Position numbers and translations under genes: made by a program. A stretch of DNA of 64,000 bases from Planctomycetes bacterium B3_Pla (lineage in GTDB: Bacteria > Planctomycetota > Phycisphaerae > Sedimentisphaerales > Anaerobacaceae). The stretch is taken from assembly GCA_005223045.1 (NCBI GenBank), contig NJBM01000020.1, positions 1-64,000 of the forward strand, in the 5' to 3' direction. The notes beneath the pieces were generated by a model that was not told where the DNA came from, did no database searches, and saw only the letters and a list, made by a program, of their open reading frames with translations. The first letter of the stretch is position 1. Every line of letters begins with the position of its first letter. Below are positions 41,017 to 49,173 of the stretch, piece by piece.

Positions 41017-42819
41017 ATGACTACTGCTTTGTGGAACTTTTTCGGGTGTTTTTTCAGCCTGTCACGGCTGACCGGACCTATTTTCGATAAGGAACTTCGT
41101 GTCTCCAGCCGGCGGCGCAGAAACTATGTTCTTCGATTCGTTTATTTAGCTTTCCTGACCACCTTCCTTGTTCTGATTTGGATCGAAGTGATGGATCATG
41201 GCGGTTCCGGCTTGTATCGAATGTCCCGAATGGCCGAGGCGGGAAAAGCCATAGTTGCATGTATTGTTTGGTTCCAGTTTTGTGTCACTCAAATCGTCGC
41301 CGTGATTATGCTCAGCACCTCGATAAGCGACGAAATCTACCACCGCACGCTTGGTTTGCTGATGACCACCCCGATCAACAGCTTCCAGATTGTCATGGGA
41401 AAACTCCTCAGCAAACTGTTGCAATTGATTTTGCTGCTGGCGATAAGCTTGCCCCTGCTGGCTATCGTACGCGTGTTTGGCGGTGTGCCGTGGAGCTACG
41501 TTATCTCCAGCCTCTGCATCACCCTGGCGACCATTATTTTCGTCGGCTCGCTCAGCCTGTTTTTCTCTATCTTCACGCGGAAGGCCTACGTTGTGATCAT
41601 TCTGACTTGCCTGACAATCGCTGCGCTCTTCGCGTTGCTGCCGTTCATGGCATTTATGTTCTGGCACGCTTTCGAACTGCGGCCGGCCATTTCTGAGAAG
41701 ACTCTGTTTGAGATACTCCTTCTGCCGAATCCCTACTGCAACTTGTTTTTTAATACGATGATTATGACGACACCACGTCTGCCGGGCGGGATGCCTTCTT
41801 TCGCCTGGCCCCTGCACTGCGGCATAATCCTGGCCGCCTCGGTGGTGCTTTTGTCAGTGTGTGTGATCAGAGTACGCAAAGTAGGATTGCGCCAAGCTAC
41901 GGGGCAGTTGGGTTCATCTTCTCGAAAGCGCCGCTCGTGCAAGAATCCCTCTCAGGCTTTGGCAGGTGAGCAGGATCTCGCGGTAGAGCACAGACGCATA
42001 ACGGGGCCTCCGGTTCTTTGGAAAGAGTTAAGATCTCACACCTTGGGACGGCGTAAACTTTTAACCGTGATCGGCGCGGTCTCAATTTGTCTCATAGTGC
42101 TGCTGGTAACATACGTCCTTTGTCTTATGGAGGATATCCTGGATGACGAAGAGATCCAAATGACATACGCCGTGATTTTTCTTGGACTCGGGATGCTGTC
42201 CACCGTTGTTCTGGCTTCGACGTGCATCACTTCTGAAAAGGAGTCTCGATCCTGGCCTCTGCTACTGACTACGACTCTCGATGACAAAGACATCCTGTTC
42301 GGCAAGTTTGTCGGCACGGTGCGCCGATGTCTTCCAGTATGGCTCTTGTTGCTCGGCCATACTGTCCTCTTTAGCCTGACGGCCATCCTCCATCCCGTTG
42401 CCATCCTTCAAACAGGCATACTCATGACGGGGGTGATTGTGTTTCTCGCCGGCAGCGGTCTCTACTTCAGCTCGTGCTACAAGCGTACGACCACGGCGGT
42501 CATGATGAATTCTGCTCTGGCAGTTGTAATCTGGGCGATAATCCCTTTCATAATGGCCATAATTGGCGGGATCCATCGTGAAGTTCGCCCTTTGATTGAG
42601 ACCTGTATAGATACAAATCCCTTTGTCCACGCAGTCGTCATCTTCGAGGCTGCTGTCGACAATCCCGGCAGCTACCGGTGGTTCAATTACGGTGGCTCGA
42701 ATTCCACCGATGGTGTAGCATCAACAATCTGGATGTTGACTTGTATGGTCGGTTATGTGTCCTTGGGCTTGCTCTTTGCCTGGCGCGCCAAGTGTCGATT
42801 CCGACGAAACATCTTTTGA
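41017..42819 (+). CDS. ABC-2 permease, array copy 6
   Basis: The 600-residue paralogue starts 18 bp after copy 5. ATG 41017 is chosen by analogy with copy 5; ATG 41011 is also possible. Motifs are GPIFDKELRVSSRRRRNYVL, SISDEIYHRTLGLLMTTPIN, VRVFGGVPWSYVISS, ITGPPVLWKELRSH and ITSEKESRSWPLLLTTTLDD, ending AWRAKCRFRRNIF. It is nearly identical to copy 5 in the first 170 residues and diverges in the loop around residue 210 and in the insert near 520-560. Confidence 0.88.
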   Translation: MTTALWNFFGCFFSLSRLTGPIFDKELRVSSRRRRNYVLRFVYLAFLTTFLVLIWIEVMDHGGSGLYRMSRMAEAGKAIVACIVWFQFCVTQIVAVIMLSTSISDEIYHRTLGLLMTTPINSFQIVMGKLLSKLLQLILLLAISLPLLAIVRVFGGVPWSYVISSLCITLATIIFVGSLSLFFSIFTRKAYVVIILTCLTIAALFALLPFMAFMFWHAFELRPAISEKTLFEILLLPNPYCNLFFNTMIMTTPRLPGGMPSFAWPLHCGIILAASVVLLSVCVIRVRKVGLRQATGQLGSSSRKRRSCKNPSQALAGEQDLAVEHRRITGPPVLWKELRSHTLGRRKLLTVIGAVSICLIVLLVTYVLCLMEDILDDEEIQMTYAVIFLGLGMLSTVVLASTCITSEKESRSWPLLLTTTLDDKDILFGKFVGTVRRCLPVWLLLLGHTVLFSLTAILHPVAILQTGILMTGVIVFLAGSGLYFSSCYKRTTTAVMMNSALAVVIWAIIPFIMAIIGGIHREVRPLIETCIDTNPFVHAVVIFEAAVDNPGSYRWFNYGGSNSTDGVASTIWMLTCMVGYVSLGLLFAWRAKCRFRRNIF

Positions 42820-42839
42820 TCATTGCTCAGGCACAAGTT

Positions 42840-43961
42840 ATGGCTCGAATCTTACTGGAAAATGTGACGAAGGTTTTTGACGGCGAAGTTGCCGCTGTCT
42901 CAGATTTCAACTTAGAGGTTGCCGACGGCGAGTTTATGGTCATCGTCGGGCCAAGCGGCTGCGGCAAGACCACAACTCTAAGAATGATTGCAGGGCTGGA
43001 AGAAGTTACTTCCGGCAACATTTATATCGGGGATACATTGGTCAATGATGTGCCGCCGAGAGACCGCAATATTGCGATGGTGTTTCAAAATTATGCCTTG
43101 TATCCCCACATGACGGCGCGTCAGAACATGGCGTTTGCTCTGAAGATGCGAAAGTGCCCCAGGGCTGAGATAAACAAGCGCATCGACGAAGCCGCCAGGC
43201 TGCTCGGCATCGAGCGCTTGCTCAAACGAAAGCCCAGGGCCTTGTCCGGCGGCCAGCGCCAGCGAGTCGCTCTCGGCAGGGCCATTGTTCGCAAACCCAG
43301 GGCCTTTCTGTTCGACGAACCCTTGAGCAATCTCGACGCGAGGCTGCGGCTGACTACCCGCGCGGAAATAAAAGACCTGCACCGCAGATTGCAGACTACG
43401 ACTATTTACGTTACCCACGACCAGGCGGAGGCAATGAGCCTCGGCGACCGGCTTTGTGTGGTGGATGACGGCGTAATCCAGCAAATAGCCGATCCCGTCG
43501 AGGTGTATGAGCGACCGGCCAACAGATTCGTAGCGGGCTTTCTCGGCACACCACCTATGAACTTCTTTTCGGGCTGTATAACGTACCGGGCGGATGAGGT
43601 CTGTTTTGTAATAGGCGATCAGGTCATCGTACTGCCGCAACGTTTGACAAGCGCGCTGAGAGATTACCGTAATAAGGACATGATCCTGGGGGTAAGACCT
43701 GAGAACATCTCATCAAACCAGTTTCCGGGCCAGGCGAATAACGTCATTTCCGCAACTGTCAATGTAGTCGAGCCGTTAGGCGCAAGGACGGACGTTTACT
43801 TAACTAATCATGGCGGGCAGAAATTCATCGCCGGCATTGATCCTCACACCCGGCTCAGGGCGAACGATACGGTGGAAATGTACGTTGACCTGGAGAAAGT
43901 TCACATATTCGAGTTTGAAGGCGCGGGCAGGAATGTTGCCTTATCTAACCAGCCGGGCTGA
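42840..43961 (+). CDS. MalK/UgpC-type ABC transporter ATPase
   Basis: The 373-residue ATPase has Walker A GPSGCGKT at residues 37-44, signature LSGGQRQRVALGRAIVRKP, Walker B AFLFDEPLSNLDA, and a C-terminal TOBE region (ILGVRPENISSNQ). This class energises binding-protein-dependent importers of sugars and also iron-type systems, not ABC-2 permeases. No permease of that class is next to it. The only importer permease in the window is the NHL fusion at 19429-21915, whose own ATPase is missing, so the two may belong together. It lies 20 bp after permease copy 6. Confidence 0.92.
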   Translation: MARILLENVTKVFDGEVAAVSDFNLEVADGEFMVIVGPSGCGKTTTLRMIAGLEEVTSGNIYIGDTLVNDVPPRDRNIAMVFQNYALYPHMTARQNMAFALKMRKCPRAEINKRIDEAARLLGIERLLKRKPRALSGGQRQRVALGRAIVRKPRAFLFDEPLSNLDARLRLTTRAEIKDLHRRLQTTTIYVTHDQAEAMSLGDRLCVVDDGVIQQIADPVEVYERPANRFVAGFLGTPPMNFFSGCITYRADEVCFVIGDQVIVLPQRLTSALRDYRNKDMILGVRPENISSNQFPGQANNVISATVNVVEPLGARTDVYLTNHGGQKFIAGIDPHTRLRANDTVEMYVDLEKVHIFEFEGAGRNVALSNQPG

Positions 43962-43976
43962 TGACTTCAAAATGAG

Positions 43977-44005
43977 TGGACAGTCTGCTGTCGCCGCACT
44001 ATAAT
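43977..44005 (+). promoter_or_regulatory. Sigma70-type promoter for the dehydrogenase/rhamnose genes
   Basis: TGGACA (43977-43982) and a perfect TATAAT (44000-44005) are separated by 17 bp. They lie in the 101-bp gap after the ABC ATPase, about 58 bp before the TTG start of the dehydrogenase gene. This is the clearest promoter in the window and marks the start of a new transcription unit. Confidence 0.65.
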
Positions 44006-44062
44006 CAGGCCGAATTTTGTGTGCTTATGTCGGTTTTTGACTCTATTCGATGGAGAGCTTAG

Positions 44063-45094
44063 TTGAAAGCTTTACTTTATACAAAGCCGTACACCTTTGA
44101 ATATACGGATTTTCCCGATCCGGTCGCCGGTGACGACGATGTGCTGATTCGCGTTAAGGCCTGTGGTATTTGCGGCTCGGACGTTCACGGCTACACCGGC
44201 AAAACGGGCAGGAGAATTCCGCCTCTTATCATGGGCCACGAGGCGGCCGGAATCGTCGAGGATACCGGCAAGAACGTAAACGTCTTCGAGAAGGGCGACA
44301 GGGTCTGCTTCGACTCGACAGTCTATTGCAACAAATGCCAGGCGTGCCGGCAGGGCCGTTTCAATCGCTGTGACCAGCGCCAGGTGCTGGGCGTCTCCGT
44401 CCCGGCCTTCAAGAGGCACGGCACATTTGCCGAGTACGTGGCGGTCCCGTGGTGGATTGTCTCGAAGATTCCGGATGAATTGTCGTTCGTCCACGCGGCC
44501 CTTTTGGAACCGGCGTCGATAGGCACGCACGCCGCAAACAGGGCGGCAATATCCGCGGGCGACACCGTGGCGGTCATCGGGGCCGGGACAATCGGTCTTT
44601 TCATTATGCAGGGCGCCAGGCTGCAAGGCGCTGGTAGAGTCATCGCGGTTGATATTAACGAGTTTCGGCTCGACCTGGCGAAAAAGCTCGGCGCCGACAA
44701 GCTCATAAACCCTCTTAAATCCGATCTGGCCGAGGCGGTTCTACAGGAAACAGACAACAAAGGAGCTAACGTTACTCTCGAAGCGGTGGGGTATGCGAAG
44801 ACTTTCGCCGATGCGGTCTCGGTAACGAGAATGGGCGGGCACGTTGTTGCCGTAGGCAATCTGGAGAAGAAAGCGGATTTCGATTTGCAGCAATTGGTCG
44901 CCAGAGAACATACTTTCATAGGTTCGTATGCAAGTTCGGGTGAATTTCGCGATTGCATCGATCTGGTAGCTGCACGCAAGATCAATGTTGAGCCTCTGAT
45001 CAGCGAAGTCTTGCCCCTGGAGGAAGGACCTGGCGCCTTTGACAGATTGCTCAAGGGTGAGGAAAATCTGCTGAAAATCGTCCTGGAGCCATAG
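44063..45094 (+). CDS. Zinc-dependent medium-chain alcohol/polyol dehydrogenase
   Basis: The 343-residue enzyme has catalytic-zinc residues C37 (ACGICGSD) and H59-E60 (GHEAAG). The structural-zinc four-Cys set is at C89, C92, C95 and C103 (CNKCQACRQGRFNRC). The Rossmann motif is AVIGAGTIGLFIMQGA with an acidic residue at the end of the next strand (IAVDINEF), which favours NAD. It belongs with sorbitol/threonine/galactitol-phosphate-type dehydrogenases; the substrate is not predictable. The start is TTG 44063 with GGAG upstream. It is followed by a short-chain dehydrogenase in the same unit, so the two may act in sequence on a polyol or sugar. Confidence 0.9.
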   Translation: MKALLYTKPYTFEYTDFPDPVAGDDDVLIRVKACGICGSDVHGYTGKTGRRIPPLIMGHEAAGIVEDTGKNVNVFEKGDRVCFDSTVYCNKCQACRQGRFNRCDQRQVLGVSVPAFKRHGTFAEYVAVPWWIVSKIPDELSFVHAALLEPASIGTHAANRAAISAGDTVAVIGAGTIGLFIMQGARLQGAGRVIAVDINEFRLDLAKKLGADKLINPLKSDLAEAVLQETDNKGANVTLEAVGYAKTFADAVSVTRMGGHVVAVGNLEKKADFDLQQLVAREHTFIGSYASSGEFRDCIDLVAARKINVEPLISEVLPLEEGPGAFDRLLKGEENLLKIVLEP

Positions 45095-45111
45095 AATTCG
45101 AGGAGTTGAAT

Positions 45112-45891
45112 ATGCAGGATTTGTTTGATCTTTCCGGCAAAGTGGCAGTCGTGACCGGGGCCAGCCGGGGACTGGGTCAGTATTTCGGCAGGGCGCTTGC
45201 CAATGCCGGAGCCGATCTGGTCATTACCAGCAGGACGTTAGCGAGTCTGACCGAATTCAAGCAGGAAATAGAATCTTTAGGAAGAAAGGCGCTGGCCGTT
45301 CAGATGGATGTGCTTTGTCAAAGTGACATTGAGAACATGGTTCAGATGGCGATAAAAGAATATGGCAAAATTGATATTCTGGTCAACAACGCCGGCTTGA
45401 ATATTCGAAGCGCAAGCGCCGAGTTTGCCTGGGAGGATTGGGATACGGTCGTGGACACTAATCTCAAGGGCAATTTCTTCTGCGCCCAGGCGGTGGGCAG
45501 GGAGATGATAAAACGCAATTACGGCAGAATAATAAACATGGGTTCGTGCACGTGTGTTTTCGGCATGGAAGGCATCGCACCCTATACGGCGAGCCGGGGC
45601 GGAGTCCTGTTGATGACCAGGAGTCTGGCCGCCGAGTGGGGCAAATACGGAATCACAGTGAACGTACTGGCCCCCGGCTGGTTCAAGACGGCACAAAACG
45701 CGGCTCTGTACGAGAACAAGGAGTGGTTGACTAATGTCAAGAGCCGTATTCCCTTAAATCGTCCCGGTCTGCCGAATGACCTTGACGGCACGGTTATCTT
45801 CCTTGCATCCGACGCTTCGGCGTATATTACAGGCCAGATGATCTTAGTCGATGGCGGTTTCACCACGGGGGCTACCAAGGCAATAACGTGA
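45112..45891 (+). CDS. Short-chain dehydrogenase/reductase with YxxxR instead of YxxxK
   Basis: The 259-residue protein is a classical SDR of the gluconate-5-dehydrogenase/FabG type: TGASRGLG cofactor loop, NNAG motif, catalytic S145 and Y158, and the C-terminal GQMILVDGG. The catalytic lysine of YxxxK is replaced by arginine (YTASR, R162, codon CGG at 45595-45597). Lys-to-Arg changes usually cut SDR activity strongly, so the enzyme may be altered or non-catalytic. ATG 45112 has GAGGAG upstream. It lies 17 bp after the zinc dehydrogenase and 16 bp before rfbA. Confidence 0.9.
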   Translation: MQDLFDLSGKVAVVTGASRGLGQYFGRALANAGADLVITSRTLASLTEFKQEIESLGRKALAVQMDVLCQSDIENMVQMAIKEYGKIDILVNNAGLNIRSASAEFAWEDWDTVVDTNLKGNFFCAQAVGREMIKRNYGRIINMGSCTCVFGMEGIAPYTASRGGVLLMTRSLAAEWGKYGITVNVLAPGWFKTAQNAALYENKEWLTNVKSRIPLNRPGLPNDLDGTVIFLASDASAYITGQMILVDGGFTTGATKAIT

Positions 45892-45907
45892 GAACAAGGA
45901 GTCGAAT

Positions 45908-46633
45908 ATGGACTTGAGAGGCGTAGTCCTTGGCGGGGGCACAGGCTCGCGGCTTATGCCGTTGACGAAGGTCACGAATAAGCATTTGCTGCCGGTCGGT
46001 CAAAAGCCAATGATATATTACCCCATTGAAAGGCTGACAGCCGTCGGCATCGAGGAGATACTGATCGTGACCGGGATCGAGCACATGGGCGACGTTGTCG
46101 GTCTGTTAGGTTCCGGCAAAGACTTCGGCTGCCGATTTACATACAAGGTCCAGGACGAGGCCGGCGGGATTGCACAGGCCCTGGCATTGGCTGAGAATTT
46201 CGCCGACAATCACCCTACAATTGTCATTCTCGGCGACAATATCTTCCGGGCAAGCCTCAAGAGCTATGCCGAGAAGTTCATCGCCCAGAAGACAGGGGCG
46301 AGGATACTTCTCAAACAGGTGGCGAATCCGCAGCGTTTCGGCGTCGCGGAGCTGTCCGACGACAAGATTGTCGGCATCGAAGAAAAGCCGCAAGAGCCAA
46401 AGTCGAACTACGCCGTAACCGGCATATATTTCTACGACGCCCATGTTTTTAACATAATACGAGAACTCAAGCCGTCGGCTCGCGGCGAGCTTGAAATTAC
46501 ACATGTGAACGAAGCCTATATCGCACGAGGCGAGCTGACTTACGATATCCTCGATGGCTGGTGGACGGATGCGGGGACATTTGAGTCGCTCAACAGAGCC
46601 AATGAATTAGTCGCAAAGGAGCCGCCTCTGTGA
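45908..46633 (+). CDS. rfbA: Glucose-1-phosphate thymidylyltransferase
   Basis: The 241-residue enzyme makes dTDP-glucose from dTTP and glucose 1-phosphate, the first step of dTDP-L-rhamnose synthesis. The nucleotide-binding loop GVVLGGGTGSRLMPLT, the NKHLLPVGQKPMIYYP block, the ILGDNIF metal motif and GWWTDAGTFESL are all present. The length matches the short form that lacks the C-terminal extension of enterobacterial RmlA. AAGGAG precedes the ATG. It is the first of four consecutive rhamnose genes. Confidence 0.93.
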   Translation: MDLRGVVLGGGTGSRLMPLTKVTNKHLLPVGQKPMIYYPIERLTAVGIEEILIVTGIEHMGDVVGLLGSGKDFGCRFTYKVQDEAGGIAQALALAENFADNHPTIVILGDNIFRASLKSYAEKFIAQKTGARILLKQVANPQRFGVAELSDDKIVGIEEKPQEPKSNYAVTGIYFYDAHVFNIIRELKPSARGELEITHVNEAYIARGELTYDILDGWWTDAGTFESLNRANELVAKEPPL

Positions 46634-46689
46634 CGCAGGAACGGAGTGATGACCGTACCTTGCGTTATTGGTCGAGATCCAAAAACAGA

Positions 46690-47259
46690 ATGAACGTTAA
46701 AGAGACAAAGCTGCCGGGAGTGCTGGTGTTGGAACCGGATGTATTCTCTGATGAGAGAGGATTCTTCTTAGAGACTTGGAATGCAGCGCGTTACGGGGAC
46801 ATTGGCATCCACGGCACGTTTGTGCAGGACAACGTCTCATTTTCCAGGAAGGATATTTTGCGCGGCTTACATTTTCAGTACCCTCAATCGCAGGGCAAGT
46901 TGATTCAGGTTTTGTCGGGCGAGGTTTTGGATGTTGCCGTCGATATCCGTGCCGGCTCTCCCACTTTTGGCCAGTGGGTCGGAGAGGTGCTCTCCGAGAC
47001 GAACCACAAACAGATGTATGTTCCGCCGGGATTCGCGCACGGCTATTGTGTTACGAGCCAAACGGCGCTCTTTTCGTACAAGTGCACCGATTTCTACAAT
47101 TCGGCAACCGAGAACGGCATCGTATGGAACGACCCGGACATAGGTATTGACTGGCCGGTGGCCGAGCCGATCCTGTCATCCAAGGACGCCGGCTATACCA
47201 GGCTAAAAGACCTTCAGCCCGAGAAGCTACCGCAGTTCGAGGACTTAGATGGCAACTAA
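46690..47259 (+). CDS. rfbC: dTDP-4-dehydrorhamnose 3,5-epimerase
   Basis: The 189-residue cupin enzyme carries ERGFFLETW, the catalytic-His block LRGLHFQYP, the AVDIRAGSPTFG segment, PPGFAHGY and YKCTDFYN with the catalytic Tyr. The frame is open from GTG 46630, which overlaps the rfbA stop, but ATG 46690 begins the family's usual start (MNVKETKLPGVLV) and gives normal length. It overlaps rfbD by 11 bp. Confidence 0.93.
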   Translation: MNVKETKLPGVLVLEPDVFSDERGFFLETWNAARYGDIGIHGTFVQDNVSFSRKDILRGLHFQYPQSQGKLIQVLSGEVLDVAVDIRAGSPTFGQWVGEVLSETNHKQMYVPPGFAHGYCVTSQTALFSYKCTDFYNSATENGIVWNDPDIGIDWPVAEPILSSKDAGYTRLKDLQPEKLPQFEDLDGN

Positions 47260-48097
47260 TACAACCCGAATTGCCATTCTGGGCGGCAAAGGCATGCTCG
47301 GCACGGATTTAGCCTCAGCCTGCCGGCAGCAAGGTCTTGACCCGATAGTCCTGGACCTGCCGGACTTCGACATCACCGATAGCGACCACTTACGGCAGGC
47401 TGTTTCCAGCGCCGATATGGTAGTGAATTGTGCCGCATATACGAACGTGGACGGCGCCGAGAGCGAAGCCGAATTGGCTCATCGGGTCAACGCAGAAGCG
47501 GTAGGGCGGCTTGGTGCTGTGGCCCGCGATGCCGATAAATGGGTGTTGCACATCGGCACTGATTTTGTCTTTGACGGCCGGTCGGACAGGCCTTACATCG
47601 AGACCGATATTCCAAATCCAATCAACACATACGGCAAGACAAAACTGGCAGGAGAGCAACTTTTGGCCCAAACCGGTTGCAGGCATTGCATTATCCGTGT
47701 TGAGTGGACTTACGGCTCTGCCGGCAATAATTTCGTAGCCAAGCTAATGCGGCGCGTGGAAACAGGCCAGGCAATAAAGGTGGTTGACGACCAGGTAGGC
47801 TCGCCGACAGCCACGACCGAGGTTGCGCGAGCGATCTGCAACCTGTTGGGTAAGAAGCCGGAGGGCATATACCATTTCGCGAGTGCAGGCTACGCCACAC
47901 GGTTTGAGATGGCAAAATTCATATTCGGCAAGCTCTCGATAGATGCCGAGCTGCTGGCCTGCAAGACCGGCGATTTTGCAAGTCCTGCCGCAAGGCCCTT
48001 GAACAGCCGTTTCGATTGCAGTAAAATTGCCCGTTTGCTTGATGAGCCAATCGAAGTCTGGCAGGTGCCGTTGGAGCGTTTTTTGAGGCAATTATGA
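47249..48097 (+). CDS. rfbD: dTDP-4-dehydrorhamnose reductase
   Basis: The 282-residue extended SDR completes dTDP-L-rhamnose. It has the IAILGGKGMLGTDLA cofactor motif, NCAAYTNVDGAE, STDFVFDG-type strand (HIGTDFVFDGRS) and the catalytic YGKTK with the family word GEQLL after it. The start is inside rfbC and its stop overlaps the rfbB start (ATGA), so the four genes are translationally linked. Confidence 0.93.
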   Translation: MATNTTRIAILGGKGMLGTDLASACRQQGLDPIVLDLPDFDITDSDHLRQAVSSADMVVNCAAYTNVDGAESEAELAHRVNAEAVGRLGAVARDADKWVLHIGTDFVFDGRSDRPYIETDIPNPINTYGKTKLAGEQLLAQTGCRHCIIRVEWTYGSAGNNFVAKLMRRVETGQAIKVVDDQVGSPTATTEVARAICNLLGKKPEGIYHFASAGYATRFEMAKFIFGKLSIDAELLACKTGDFASPAARPLNSRFDCSKIARLLDEPIEVWQVPLERFLRQL

Positions 48098-49107
48098 GAA
48101 GATTTCTCGTTACAGGCGGTGCAGGATTTATAGGCAGCAACTTTGTGCGAATGGTGCTGTCCGAGCACGCCGACGCTCTTATCGTCAACCTCGATAAGCT
48201 AACGTACGCCGGCAATCTGGAGAACCTTGCCGAATTCCTGGAGCATCAGAATCACAAATTCGTCAGAGGTGACATCTGTGACGCCGCGCTGGTTGATCAA
48301 GTCATAGACGAGCACCAAATCGATACGATAGTCAATTTCGCAGCTGAGAGCCACGTGGATCGTTCCATCACCGGGCCGAAGGCCTTCATCGAAGCCAACG
48401 TTACCGGCACGCTGACTCTGCTCGAAGCCGCCCGGGATAAGGACATGGAGCGGTTTGTCCAAATCTCCACCGATGAAGTGTACGGCTCGCTCGGCCCTGA
48501 AGGAAAGTTCACCGAGCAGACACCACTGAGTCCGAATTCGCCATATTCGGCGAGCAAAGCCGCAGCGGACCACTTGGTGAGGGCATTCGGGCATACGTGG
48601 GGCGTCAAATACAACATCACCCGGTGCTCAAACAATTACGGCCCATACCAGTTCCCCGAGAAACTGATCCCCCTGATGATAAATAATGCTCTTGGCGATA
48701 AGGATTTGCCGGTTTATGGCGACGGCTTGTACGTGCGGGACTGGCTGTACGTTTACGACCATTGCACTGCTATATGGCAGGTTTTGCAAAAAGCGCCGCC
48801 CGGTGAGATTTACAACATTGGCGGGTGCAACGAAAAAGCAAACCTGGAAGTGATCAACCTGATACTTGACCGTCTGGATAAACCCAAGTCGCTGATAAAG
48901 CATGTTGCCGACAGGCCGGGGCACGACAGGCGATACGCAATCGATGCAAGCAAGGCAATCAATGAATTAGACTGGAAGCCGTCGGTGAGCTTTGAGCAAG
49001 GTATCAATAAGACTATAGACTGGTACCTTCAGAACCGGGAATGGCTTGAGAACATCGTGTCCGGCGACTATCAGAAGTATTATCAATCGATGTACGAAAA
49101 CCGCTAA
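48094..49107 (+). CDS. rfbB: dTDP-glucose 4,6-dehydratase
   Basis: The 337-residue extended SDR has GGAGFIGSNFVR, the AAESHVDRSI block, STDEVYGSLG, the catalytic YSASKAAAD, and NNYGPYQFPEKLIPLMI. It converts dTDP-glucose to the 4-keto-6-deoxy sugar. The order rfbA-rfbC-rfbD-rfbB is complete for dTDP-L-rhamnose. The glycosyltransferases that follow are the likely users. Confidence 0.95.
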   Translation: MRRFLVTGGAGFIGSNFVRMVLSEHADALIVNLDKLTYAGNLENLAEFLEHQNHKFVRGDICDAALVDQVIDEHQIDTIVNFAAESHVDRSITGPKAFIEANVTGTLTLLEAARDKDMERFVQISTDEVYGSLGPEGKFTEQTPLSPNSPYSASKAAADHLVRAFGHTWGVKYNITRCSNNYGPYQFPEKLIPLMINNALGDKDLPVYGDGLYVRDWLYVYDHCTAIWQVLQKAPPGEIYNIGGCNEKANLEVINLILDRLDKPKSLIKHVADRPGHDRRYAIDASKAINELDWKPSVSFEQGINKTIDWYLQNREWLENIVSGDYQKYYQSMYENR

Positions 49108-49173
49108 GCCGGCAAAGAAATTCCCGTCGGCGTCAAATCACGGTGAAGGCAAAGCACCATTGGAGATTTATTT

